Part shown: piece by piece, positions 22,602-31,134 of the stretch
Layout of the letters: every line of letters starts with the position of its first letter
Numbering within the stretch: the first letter of the stretch is position 1
Assembly (NCBI GenBank): GCA_019747815.1
Contig: JAIEQJ010000023.1
Location: 97,414-161,413, forward strand
Direction: 5' to 3'
From: Hyphomonadaceae bacterium
GTDB lineage: Bacteria; Pseudomonadota; Alphaproteobacteria; Rhizobiales; Hyphomicrobiaceae
DNA: 64,000 nt
The notes under the pieces: generated by a model
Seen by the model: only the letters and a program-made list of their open reading frames with translations
What the model was told of the DNA's origin: nothing
Databases searched by the model: none
Position numbers and translations under genes: made by a program

Positions 22602-25118
22602 CTATCGCCCGAGCTGCTCTTTCACTTTGGCTGCGAGCTGCGGCAGCGTGAAGGGCTTGGGCAGGAAGGCGTATTCCTGGTTGTCACCCAGGCTCTTCTT
22701 GAAGGCGTCGTCGGGATAGCCCGAGACGAAGATGAACTTGAGGGTCGGAGTGGTCTTGCGCAGCTCCTTCAGCAGCGATGGACCGTCCATTTCCGGCATG
22801 ATGACGTCGCTGACGACGATGTCGACACGATGGTTCTCGCGCTCCATCACCTCGATCGCCTCCATGCCGGTGCCGGCCTCCAGAACCTCGTAGCCCTGCC
22901 GCGAGAGGGCGCGCACGGCAAAGCTGCGCACCACATCCTCGTCCTCCACCAGCAGCACGCGCCCCGTTCCGGTAAGGTCCCGCGTCGGCTCCACCTTCTT
23001 GGTGCGCTGGGGCAGCTCGTCCTCGTGCTCGACGATATGGCGCGGCAGATAGACCCGGAATGTCGTGCCTTTGCCGACCTCGCTGTCCGCGAAGATGTAG
23101 CCGCCCGTTTGCTTGACGATGCCGTAGACCGTGGACAGGCCGAGCCCGGTCCCCTTGCCGACATCCTTGGTCGTGAAGAACGGCTCGAAGATCCGGCCGA
23201 TGACATCCGGGGGTATGCCGACGCCGGTATCCTCCACCTCGACCAGCAGATATTCGCCGGCGGCGATGCCGAGGCCGCTCAGCCGCAGGCTTTCCCGCTC
23301 CGACAGATTGCGGGTGCGGATCGTCAGGCAGCCGCCCTCGGGCATGGCATCCCTGGCATTGACGGCCAGATTGATGATGACGTGCTCGAATTGCGTCTTG
23401 TCGGCCTTGACGTGCCACAGGTCGCGCCCGGGCAGGATCTTGAGGGCGATCTTCTCTCCGAGCGCCTTGTTGAGGAGGGCCGAAAGGTCGGTGATGACCT
23501 CTCCGAGCTCCAGCACCTCCGTTTGCAGGGTCTGCCGCCGCGAATAGGCGAGCAGCTGCCGCACCAGGCCCGCGGCGCGATTGGCGCTGCTCTTGATGTT
23601 CATGATGTCGCGATAGGCCGGATCGGTGGGGCGATGGGTCTGCAGCAGCAAATCGGAGAAGCCGATGATGGCCGTCAGCACATTGTTGAAGTCGTGCGCC
23701 ACACCGCCCGCCAACTGGCCGACGGCTTCCATCTTGTGGCTCTGGGCGAACTTCAACTCGAGCGCCTTCTGCTCGGTGGCGTCGATCACGTAGAGGATGG
23801 CGCCTTCGCGCGTGCGCGTGCCCGTATTGAGCGGGCTCACGTAGATGCGCCGCGCGAACTCTCCCTGCGGCCCGAGGAAGACTTCGACCGGTGTGGCGCC
23901 TGCGCGGCCCGAATAGGCGCGCAGCAACGCCTTGCCGAGGTCGGCGGTGACCCGCGCATCCGACTCGGGCACCAGATCGGTGACGTTTGCCGGCGCGTCG
24001 CGGCCCTCGACGAAGAACATGCGCATGAAGGCGGCATTGCTGCTGGTGATGCTGCCGTCACCGCCGATCGTGGCCATGCCGAACGGCGCCGATTCGAACA
24101 GCCTCTTGAGCTGCGCTTCGGCGTTGTCGCGGCCTTTGTCCGACTGCGCCTCGCTCTGGTCGAGCACCAGGACCGAGACGATGCCCCGCTGGCCGTGGCC
24201 GCGGCAAACCAGATGCGCGGGAAAGGCGCGGCCGTCCTCGCGCAACAGATCGAGATTGAGCCGGGTGACGCGACCCGCACGCGCCGCGGCACGGATGAGA
24301 GCCACACCGTCCGCCGACACGATATCCGCCAGCGACAGCGCCTTGCTCGATTCCGGCCTCAGCGCCAGCCAGTGTGCCAGCGTGGCGTTCAAGTGGACGA
24401 TGCGTTCGTCCGGAGCAACCGCAAACAGGCCTTGCGGCAGGTCGTCGTAGAACGACAGCGTGGATTTGAGGCCGCCCACAACTTCGATCTCACGCGCGCG
24501 TTCACGCGTGACGTCGCGGATTTGCCAGAGCGTCAACCCGTCAGGGCCGCTGACGCGGCCAGGCGGCGTCTGCAAGGACCGCACGGACACCTGCAGCCAG
24601 CGCCCGCCTCTGCCCGCCAGAGCACCCGCGCGAACAAGGAATTCTTCGTCGCGAGCCTCCCGTCGCTCCGCTGCGCGGTTCAACCGGTAGAAGGCTTCCG
24701 TCGACTGCGGCTCACCCCCGAACAGCTCCTCCAGGGTCGCATGCCGGCCGGACCGTAGACCGATCAGCCGATCGAGCGCCCGGTTGCGATAGTGAACGGT
24801 GCCGCTCGCATCGACGATCTGCAGGGCATCGTCCATGCCGTCGGCAACGGATTTGAGCAGCTCCGCTTCCGCAGCGCGCTCGCTCAGCCGCAGAAAGCCC
24901 GACATCAGTCCGAGAACGAGAACCACGCCGGCGACGGCGAGCAGCGCCAGAAGGCCGAGCCCAATTGATTCGGCAATGCTTCCGCCCTTGAAGGCCATCG
25001 CACCCAATCCGGCAGCCACCAGAAGCCCCAGAACAAGCGAAAGGGCGCTCATCCCGCGAGTGCGAGAAACGGACAACACAGTCGGGGCTGCGTCGCGCAA
25101 TGCCTCGAATTTTGCCAT
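22602..25118 (-). CDS. cckA: Cell-cycle hybrid histidine kinase CckA
   Basis: CckA feeds phosphate through ChpT to CtrA and CpdR, or drains it, to set the alphaproteobacterial cell cycle. From MAKFEALRDAAP the product has 838 residues. Two membrane helices (about residues 24-75) are followed by PAS-like regions, the HisKA segment KMEAVGQLAGGVAHDFNNVL with the phospho-accepting His, the HATPase_c boxes (NLAVNARDAMPEGG, DTGVGIPPDVIGRIFEPFFT, GKGTGLGLSTVYGIVKQTGG), and a C-terminal receiver (VLLVEDEDVVRSFAVRAL) with acceptor Asp in SDVIMPEMDG and Lys in LPKPFT. The HDFNN box and the domain order match CckA. In relatives it lies beside recA; here tctCBA separates them. Confidence 0.92.
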   Translation of the reverse strand: MAKFEALRDAAPTVLSVSRTRGMSALSLVLGLLVAAGLGAMAFKGGSIAESIGLGLLALLAVAGVVLVLGLMSGFLRLSERAAEAELLKSVADGMDDALQIVDASGTVHYRNRALDRLIGLRSGRHATLEELFGGEPQSTEAFYRLNRAAERREARDEEFLVRAGALAGRGGRWLQVSVRSLQTPPGRVSGPDGLTLWQIRDVTRERAREIEVVGGLKSTLSFYDDLPQGLFAVAPDERIVHLNATLAHWLALRPESSKALSLADIVSADGVALIRAAARAGRVTRLNLDLLREDGRAFPAHLVCRGHGQRGIVSVLVLDQSEAQSDKGRDNAEAQLKRLFESAPFGMATIGGDGSITSSNAAFMRMFFVEGRDAPANVTDLVPESDARVTADLGKALLRAYSGRAGATPVEVFLGPQGEFARRIYVSPLNTGTRTREGAILYVIDATEQKALELKFAQSHKMEAVGQLAGGVAHDFNNVLTAIIGFSDLLLQTHRPTDPAYRDIMNIKSSANRAAGLVRQLLAYSRRQTLQTEVLELGEVITDLSALLNKALGEKIALKILPGRDLWHVKADKTQFEHVIINLAVNARDAMPEGGCLTIRTRNLSERESLRLSGLGIAAGEYLLVEVEDTGVGIPPDVIGRIFEPFFTTKDVGKGTGLGLSTVYGIVKQTGGYIFADSEVGKGTTFRVYLPRHIVEHEDELPQRTKKVEPTRDLTGTGRVLLVEDEDVVRSFAVRALSRQGYEVLEAGTGMEAIEVMERENHRVDIVVSDVIMPEMDGPSLLKELRKTTPTLKFIFVSGYPDDAFKKSLGDNQEYAFLPKPFTLPQLAAKVKEQLGR

Positions 25119-25457
25119 GTCGCAGAACCTTAGCTGATTCTGCGCGAACGAAGCCTGCACCGCTTGAACAAGAAGGCTGAGCTCTGAACGCATGAACAAA
25201 CCGAAACTGTTGACGACCGCCTTCGGGGACCGCCTCCGCTCGCGTCCACGGTGCTAAGCCTGTGGCGCTGCGGACCAGCCCTTCACGCTTCAAGAAAGCC
25301 GTCATTAGGGTTAAGATGCTGTGAAGGACGCGCATGGCGCGGCGCGTTCGAGAGGGTCTTAGCCTTGCCATGCTGCACCGAATATCCGGGCAGCGATGCT
25401 TGGCGCGCGTAGAGGCTGCGCACTGTCGGCGCAACGATTCGCAGGGATGGCTGTGCT
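25119..25457. other. Divergent intergenic region between cckA and the fliO-like gene
   Basis: About 339 bases between two divergent starts. It must hold the cckA promoter and that of the fliO-like gene. I find no full TTAA-N7-TTAA CtrA site, no hairpin with a T-run and no RNA gene. Confidence 0.4.
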
Positions 25458-25847
25458 ATGTCTTCGCTCCTTTGGCCGCTCTTTATCCTCATTTTCTTCG
25501 TCTCTGCCGCCATCGCCGCGCTGTGGGGATACCGCGCCTACACGACGGGCGATACGAGCTTCAGCCTCGCATGGCTGTTTCCGCCACGGCCGGAGCCGAG
25601 ACTGGGGATCATGGAGCAGGCCAGCGTCGACAGCCGGCGCAAGCTCGTTCTCATCCGTCGCGACGATGTCGAGCACCTGATCATGACGGGCGGACCGGTC
25701 GATGTCGTCATCGAGACCGGCATCGCCACCCCGCCAAGGGAGGTTCTCGAGCCGGAGCGGGAGCAGCTCCGCAACGAGCGGGTCGAGCCTGCGGCGCCGG
25801 TATTCAAGCGCACCCCCCGCAGCCTGGGACATGCCGTCAACGAATGA
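25458..25847 (+). CDS. FliO-like membrane protein
   Basis: A 129-residue protein with one N-terminal hydrophobic helix (residues 5-24), a short linker, then a cytoplasmic domain with VDSRRKLVLIRRDDVEHLIM and GPVDVVIETGI. The RKLVLIRRD-x-x-EHL-(I/L) pattern with a following V-x-E-T-x-I is that of the FliO family, which helps assemble the flagellar export gate. It lies beside cckA in related genomes as well. No other flagellar gene is in this window, so a flagellar role is not shown. The C-terminus is Pro-rich and basic. Confidence 0.7.
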   Translation: MSSLLWPLFILIFFVSAAIAALWGYRAYTTGDTSFSLAWLFPPRPEPRLGIMEQASVDSRRKLVLIRRDDVEHLIMTGGPVDVVIETGIATPPREVLEPEREQLRNERVEPAAPVFKRTPRSLGHAVNE

Positions 25848-25995
25848 GCCGTCAATCCGGACGGAGGCACCTGTCACCCCGACCGGATGCGCTCGATGGA
25901 ATGGCGGAATAGCCCGTGCCGGCGGCCTCAGGCCGCAGCCAGGGCAGGGCACGCCCCGTTGGGCTGCCACAATTGGCGCGTCATAAGGCCTGCCC

Positions 25996-28470
25996 ATGAT
26001 GACATCACACCGCGCCTTTGGACCCTCCTCGATCCTGCACGTCGTTCTGCTGGTGGCCGCCCTGCTCGCCGGCGCCGCGGGCGCTGCCGGGCAAACGGCT
26101 CCGCCGGCACAGGCGACATTGCCGCCGGACGTTGCCGCCGGCCTGGCCAAGATGGCCGCCTCGTTGGCGGAGGCGGAAAAGGCCTTGCAGCAGCTATCGG
26201 GATTCGAGGACGAACTCGGCGGCCTGCGCACCAAGGTCGAGGAGGTTCTCGACCAAACGACGCAAACGGCCGAGGCTCTCCGCCCGCAGCTCGAGGCCGT
26301 GAAATCCCAGATCGAGAAGCTGGGCCCTCCCCCGGCAAAGGATGCCCCGGCCGAAGCACCGGAAATAGCCGCCGAGCGGGCCCGGCTCGCAGGGCTGGCC
26401 GGCGCCTATGACGGGGCGATCAAGTCGAGCGAGGTGACATGGGTGCGCGCACGCCAGCTGATCGAGCGGATCACGGTGCTGCGCCACTCGCTCTTCACCA
26501 AGAACCTGCTGGAGCGCCTGCCAAGCCCGCTGCTGCCGGAGATATGGCGCGACGTCGTTGCGGATGCTCCGGCCGTCAGGCACCGCATCAACGCCTGGGT
26601 GGATGACTGGTCATTCTGGGCCGCAAGGAAGCAGCACGATCTCACGCTGCTCCTGGTTGGCGGCCTCTTGTTGTACGTTGTTCTTAAGTACATCATCCGC
26701 AGATGGACCAACCGCCGCGCGCTCAGGGCGCAGCCGCCCCCTCCCACCTTCTTCGAGCGGGCCATCTCGGTGGCCTGGGTCGCACCGGTGCGCGCGCTTC
26801 CCGCGCTTTCGGCCAGCGTTCTGGTCTACGGCGGGCTTGATGCGCTTGGGCTGCTCTACAATCCCTGGGGCCGAGCCGCAGCCGGGATCTTGAAAGGTAC
26901 GCTCGTCTTCGTCACCGTATCGGCGCTGCTATATGCGGTCCTGGCCCCCAGGGAGCCGCAGTGGCGGCTGGTGTCGCTCGCAGACCGCCCGGCCCGTCGC
27001 GTCGCCAGATTGCTGAGCGCCATCACGGCCGTCTACGCGCTGGACGGAGCGTTGACCGAGGTGGCGCGCGCGTTCTTTGTCCCCCTCGCGCTCACGGTTC
27101 TGCAGTCGTTTGCCTCCAGCATCGCCTTTGCCGGCCTGTTGATCGGACTGCTGCTCACGCCCTTCACGCCCCCGGCGCTCGGCGAGGCCCAGGTCCGCTC
27201 GCGCCATGAGCCGCGCTGGCTCAAGATCCCGCTGTGGATCATCGCCATTGGCATCGTCGTCGTGGCGCTGCTGGGCTATGTGGCCCTTGCACGCTTTGCG
27301 GCGCAGCAGCTCGTGCTGACGGGCCTCGTTGTTTTGCTGGTCTGGCTCGGCTATCTCGCCATCCGTGCCATCACGCGCGAGCCCCCGCAGCGGGGGCTTC
27401 CGGTCAGCGATCTTCTGGAGCAGAGGTTCGGGCTCGATGCGCCCCGCCGCCATCAGCTGGCGCGGCTCACCGAGCTGGCGCTGACGTTCGCCCTGGTGAT
27501 CGGCGCGCTCCCGTTCCTGATGCTGCAGTGGGGCTTTTCCGGTGCGGATATCCGCGAGTCGTTCAAGTCCCTGCTGTTCGGGCTCGAGATCGGCCAATTC
27601 AAGATCTCGCTCGCCCGCATCCTGCTCGGCATCGTCCTGTTCATTGCGCTGCTGTTCGCCACGCGGCTGGTCCAGCGCTGGCTGCGGGAGCGTGCCGTGC
27701 AGTCCCGGCTCGATCCAGGCATCGCCAATTCGGTCGACACGGTCGTGGGCTACGCTGGCATTGCCATCGCCGCGCTGCTCTCGGTGTCCTATGCGGGCCT
27801 CGACATCACCAATCTTGCCATTGTGGCCGGCGCCCTGTCCGTGGGCATCGGCTTTGGCCTGCAGTCGATCGTCAACAACTTCGTGTCGGGGCTCATTCTG
27901 CTCATCGAGCGCCCGATCCGGGTCGGCGACCGGATCGTGGTCGGTGATCAGCAGGGCCATGTGCGCCGCATCAGCGTGCGCGCCACCGAAATCGAGACCT
28001 TCGATCGGGCGAGCCTGATCGTTCCCAACTCCGAGCTGATCACCGGCCGCGTGCTCAACTGGACGCATCGCGACTCGCTGGGGGCGGTGAATGTGAAGAT
28101 CGGCGTGGGGTACAATTCCGATCCCGACCAGGTGATCGCCATTCTCATGAAATGCGCCGAGGACCATCCCCAGGTGTTGCGCACGCCGGCTCCGGGCGCG
28201 GGCCTGGACGGCTTCGGCGACAGTGCCCTGCTCTTCAGCTTGCGCGTCTCGCTGCCCGACATCGACAAGGCTGGCGCCGTGCAGTCGGATTTGCGCATTG
28301 CGATCTTCAAGGCGCTCGGAGCGGCCGGCATCGAAATCCCGTTCAATCAGGTCGATGTCAATCTGCGCGATCTGGGCGCGATCAAGCTGCTGCTGTCGGA
28401 TATGTTGGAGCGCCATCCCAACGGTGCCGCCGGGCAGGCGCGCAGCCATATCGCCGGCGAGGAGCAGTAG
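25996..28470 (+). CDS. Large mechanosensitive ion channel of the MscS family (DUF3772 N-terminal domain)
   Basis: A channel that should open under membrane tension to release solutes during osmotic downshock. The 824-residue product has a signal peptide (to about residue 32), a long periplasmic helical region typical of DUF3772 (to about 210), some ten membrane helices, and a C-terminal MscS core: GALSVGIGFGLQSIVNNFVS (pore helix), ERPIRVGDRIVVGDQQGHVR (beta domain) and VPNSELITGRVLNWTH. It is a MscK/YbdG-like large form. It stands as a single gene on the plus strand. An overlapping minus-strand frame of about 535 codons is only its shadow. Confidence 0.93.
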   Translation: MMTSHRAFGPSSILHVVLLVAALLAGAAGAAGQTAPPAQATLPPDVAAGLAKMAASLAEAEKALQQLSGFEDELGGLRTKVEEVLDQTTQTAEALRPQLEAVKSQIEKLGPPPAKDAPAEAPEIAAERARLAGLAGAYDGAIKSSEVTWVRARQLIERITVLRHSLFTKNLLERLPSPLLPEIWRDVVADAPAVRHRINAWVDDWSFWAARKQHDLTLLLVGGLLLYVVLKYIIRRWTNRRALRAQPPPPTFFERAISVAWVAPVRALPALSASVLVYGGLDALGLLYNPWGRAAAGILKGTLVFVTVSALLYAVLAPREPQWRLVSLADRPARRVARLLSAITAVYALDGALTEVARAFFVPLALTVLQSFASSIAFAGLLIGLLLTPFTPPALGEAQVRSRHEPRWLKIPLWIIAIGIVVVALLGYVALARFAAQQLVLTGLVVLLVWLGYLAIRAITREPPQRGLPVSDLLEQRFGLDAPRRHQLARLTELALTFALVIGALPFLMLQWGFSGADIRESFKSLLFGLEIGQFKISLARILLGIVLFIALLFATRLVQRWLRERAVQSRLDPGIANSVDTVVGYAGIAIAALLSVSYAGLDITNLAIVAGALSVGIGFGLQSIVNNFVSGLILLIERPIRVGDRIVVGDQQGHVRRISVRATEIETFDRASLIVPNSELITGRVLNWTHRDSLGAVNVKIGVGYNSDPDQVIAILMKCAEDHPQVLRTPAPGAGLDGFGDSALLFSLRVSLPDIDKAGAVQSDLRIAIFKALGAAGIEIPFNQVDVNLRDLGAIKLLLSDMLERHPNGAAGQARSHIAGEEQ

Positions 28471-28551
28471 GCCGCAGGCGGGACGGCCAGGAGCCGGCGC
28501 CTCACCCGTGCGCGTTGGCGGGCCTGCAGGCCACACGTTCGATCGGAACGT

Positions 28552-28989
28552 TCAGCCCTTCAGGCGCCTGTTGCACTCGCTGTAGTAGCCGCCGCCCTTC
28601 TTGATCCAGGCGAGACCGCCGTTGGCGTTGCTCGCCTTGTTGGCGTGGTACTGATCAAGGCACGTGTGCATCCGGGCCTTGCCGGGTTTCTCCTTGGCAT
28701 ACTTGGGAGAGATGGCGCTCGGGAAGACCGGCGCTCCTGCGGTCGGTGCGGCGGGCGCAGGCGGCGTCTTGCCGGCGGGCTTGACGGCACTCGAAGCGTC
28801 CGGCCCGCATTGCGCCCTTCGGAACTCGGTCCATGTCATCGCACCGAGGGTGCCGTCCTTGCGCGCGGCCTTGAATTTGTCGCTGCACTCTTTCATGGTC
28901 AGCGCCAGGGCCGGCCGCGCCTCGCCCAGTGCCACCACTGCAGCCAACACCAGGACGCCCGCCAAGACGGGATGCGATCGCGTTGTCAT
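28552..28989 (-). CDS. Small secreted protein with two cysteine modules
   Basis: A 145-residue product with a signal peptide (residues 1-29, core VLAGVLVLAAVVAL, cleavage near ALA). Two modules follow: KECSDKFKAARKDGTLGAMT to RRAQCG, and RMHTCLDQYHANKASNANGG to YYSECNRRLKG, each with two cysteines and joined by a Pro/Ala-rich linker. I recall both modules from small exported proteins of Hyphomicrobiales, but no function is known to me. The gene converges on the MscS gene (gap about 80 bases). Confidence 0.75.
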   Translation of the reverse strand: MTTRSHPVLAGVLVLAAVVALGEARPALALTMKECSDKFKAARKDGTLGAMTWTEFRRAQCGPDASSAVKPAGKTPPAPAAPTAGAPVFPSAISPKYAKEKPGKARMHTCLDQYHANKASNANGGLAWIKKGGGYYSECNRRLKG

Positions 28990-29150
28990 AGGTCATCACC
29001 TCGGGGTTGGATGGAAGCCCGATCCTCACCCGTGTCCCACACGACAAAGCCTAGGAATCGACTGCCGTCGGCGCCAGCCGCCCTTCGCTCGGTCCTTAAG
29101 ACGGAGTTATGGGGGCCGCAGCAATTGCCGCTATCGCACCCCTGCCGACG

Positions 29151-29711
29151 TCAATCCTCGCGGAACACTTTCTCGCGACGCTCGTGGCGCTCCTGGGCTT
29201 CCAGCGACAACGTCGCGATCGGCCGCGCATCCAGGCGCTTCAACCCGATCGGCTCCCCGGTTTCCTCGCAATATCCATAGGTGCCGTCCTCGATGCGCGC
29301 CAAGGCGGCATCGATCTTGGCAATCAGCTTGCGCTGCCGATCGCGGGCTCTCAGCTCCAGCGCGCGATCGGTCTCCGACGTCGCGCGGTCGGCGATGTCG
29401 GCGTGCTGGGCGGAATCCTCGTGCAGCACATGCAGCGTCTCGCGGTTCTGGCGGACGATCTCTTCCTTCCAGGCGACCAGCTTGTTGCGAAAGTACTGTT
29501 TGTGCCGCTCGTTCATGAACGGCTCGCTTTCAGCCGGTCGGTAGCCGGCCGGGAGGACAATGGGGCCGCTCGCCGCCAGCTTCTTGGGCTTCTGCACCGG
29601 TTTTGTCATTTTGCCCTTCTGCGCCGCGCTGCCGCGCCCGTTCGTCCCTGGTTTCGCTCGGGTTTTAGCAACGGCCTTCTTCGCAGATCGGCTGCCGACT
29701 GGTTTCCCCAT
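29151..29711 (-). CDS. dksA: RNA polymerase-binding transcription factor DksA
   Basis: DksA binds the RNA polymerase secondary channel and works with ppGpp in the stringent response. The 186-residue product has a long basic N-terminal extension (Lys/Pro/Ala rich, to about residue 55), then the coiled coil FMNERHKQYFRNKLVAWKEE with the Asp-rich tip (DSAQHADIADRATSETD), and the C-terminal globular motif YGYCEETGEPIGLKRLDARP. Of the four cysteines of the E. coli zinc finger only one remains (CEETGE rather than CxxCG, and SLEAQERHER rather than C-x2-C), a known pattern in Alphaproteobacteria. Confidence 0.93.
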   Translation of the reverse strand: MGKPVGSRSAKKAVAKTRAKPGTNGRGSAAQKGKMTKPVQKPKKLAASGPIVLPAGYRPAESEPFMNERHKQYFRNKLVAWKEEIVRQNRETLHVLHEDSAQHADIADRATSETDRALELRARDRQRKLIAKIDAALARIEDGTYGYCEETGEPIGLKRLDARPIATLSLEAQERHERREKVFRED

Positions 29712-30263
29712 GTGCGCGTTCCGAGCTGTTCGCTTCGTTGTCGGTGGCGCCCCAACGCTAGTCCGGCGCGAAATCGGTGCCCGTATTTAAGCCGCTGTTT
29801 TTTCGAGTCAAGCCGTCGTTGTTGCAACGCAGCATGAACAAACCTCCCATAAATGCGGGAGTTCGGCACTGCACACTGCTCGATATCAACTATCTTGGGT
29901 GGTCTATCTGTCAATTACACGTTTACCGCGAATTCACTCCTGTGCCGCATGCTCCACAGAATCGGACGGGGCAACGCGGCGTCGCAAAGCCGATCCAGCA
30001 CCTCGCGATGCGCCAACCCTCCCCAAGGCGATATCGCGAACGATGATCGGAGGTTGGCCCGTTCCGAGTGCGGCACTGAAACTTTTGCGTTTCTCCCCCC
30101 GGTCGCCGCCCCTGAGACCACTCCCAATCGCGCCGGTTTGGGAGTGGTCTCCCCTCTGCCCGCCATGAAGACACTTCAAGACACGTCTCGGCTCCTTGCT
30201 GGCGCCAGCCCATTTCCCTAAAGTCGCGCGGCTCTTTCTGGCTGGAGGCAGTTGCGCGCGATC
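29712..30263. other. Long intergenic region between dksA and the MoxR gene
   Basis: About 550 bases with no convincing gene on either strand; this is the longest non-coding stretch in the window. It must contain both divergent promoters. It has a locally lower GC part (around 29770-29950), a small CTCCC/GGGAG stem near 29846, and the long perfect inverted repeat listed separately. I could not match it to tmRNA, 6S, SRP or RNase P RNA, but a small RNA here is possible. Confidence 0.4.
30114..30151. repeat. Perfect 14-base inverted repeat
   Basis: GAGACCACTCCCAA and TTGGGAGTGGTCTC are exact reverse complements separated by 10 bases. There is no T-run on either side, so it is not a standard intrinsic terminator. 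It lies about 110 bases before the MoxR start and about 400 bases upstream of dksA. It may be an operator, an mRNA leader hairpin or part of a small RNA. Confidence 0.75.
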
Positions 30264-31112
30264 ATGCGGTTCAAGGGCACCAAAGACTACGTCGCCACAG
30301 ATGATCTGAAGGTTGCGGTCAACGCCGCCATCACCCTGCAAAGGCCGCTGCTGGTGAAGGGCGAGCCGGGCACGGGCAAGACCGTGCTGGCCATCGAGGT
30401 CGCCAAGGCGATCGGCGCACCGCTCATCGAGTGGCATGTCAAGTCGACAACCAAGGCGCTGCAGGGCCTCTACGAGTACGACGCCGTGAGCCGCCTGCGC
30501 GACAGCCAGTTGGGCGATGCACGCGTCGCCGACATCCGCAACTATATCCGCAAGGGCAAGCTGTGGGAGGCGTTCACCCACGACGCGCGCCCGGTGCTCC
30601 TGATCGATGAGATCGACAAGGCCGATATCGAGTTCCCCAACGACCTGCTGCAGGAGCTCGATCGTATGGAGTTCTATGTCTACGAGACGCACGAGACCAT
30701 CAAGGCCCGCCACCGCCCCATCGTCATCATCACATCCAACAACGAGAAGGAGCTTCCCGACGCCTTCCTGCGCCGCTGCTTCTTCCACTACATCAAATTC
30801 CCCGACCCCGAGACCATGCGCTCGATTGTCGAGGTTCACTTTCCCGACCTGAAGGGTCGCCTGGTGTCCGAAGCGCTCAAGGTTTTCTACGACGTGCGGG
30901 ATGTCCCCGGCATCAAGAAGAAGCCGTCGACCTCGGAGCTGCTCGACTGGATCAAGCTGCTGCTGAACGAGGACATCAGCCCCGAGACGCTGCGTGAGAG
31001 CGACCCGCGCAAGCTGATCCCGCCCCTGCACGGCGCCCTGCTGAAGAACGAGCAGGATGTGCATCTGTTCGAGCGGCTGGCGTTCCTGAGCAAGAGGCAA
31101 GGACAAGGTTAG
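30264..31112 (+). CDS. MoxR-type AAA+ ATPase
   Basis: A 282-residue cytosolic ATPase; MoxR proteins act as chaperones together with VWA-domain partners. The start MRFKGTKDYVATDDL matches the family; a TTG at 30252 with a closer GGAGG site would add four residues. Walker A is GEPGTGKTVLAIEVAKAIG, Walker B is VLLIDEIDKADIEFPNDLLQ, sensor 1 is IITSNNEKELPDAFLRRCFF. A VWA protein of the kind usually found next door is encoded about 5 kb downstream (36163). It begins a run of plus-strand genes. Confidence 0.92.
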   Translation: MRFKGTKDYVATDDLKVAVNAAITLQRPLLVKGEPGTGKTVLAIEVAKAIGAPLIEWHVKSTTKALQGLYEYDAVSRLRDSQLGDARVADIRNYIRKGKLWEAFTHDARPVLLIDEIDKADIEFPNDLLQELDRMEFYVYETHETIKARHRPIVIITSNNEKELPDAFLRRCFFHYIKFPDPETMRSIVEVHFPDLKGRLVSEALKVFYDVRDVPGIKKKPSTSELLDWIKLLLNEDISPETLRESDPRKLIPPLHGALLKNEQDVHLFERLAFLSKRQGQG

Positions 31113-31134
31113 ACGGAGCCGACACGGGACCGGC

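Noticed and set aside
26929..28536. Minus-strand frame of about 535 codons over the MscS gene
   Set aside because: Antisense to a complete MscS-family gene; Gln/Asp/Arg-rich low-information sequence.
29853..30221. Plus-strand frames of 80-120 codons in the dksA-moxR gap
   Set aside because: No start context, no domain, and the long inverted repeat falls inside them; better read as non-coding.
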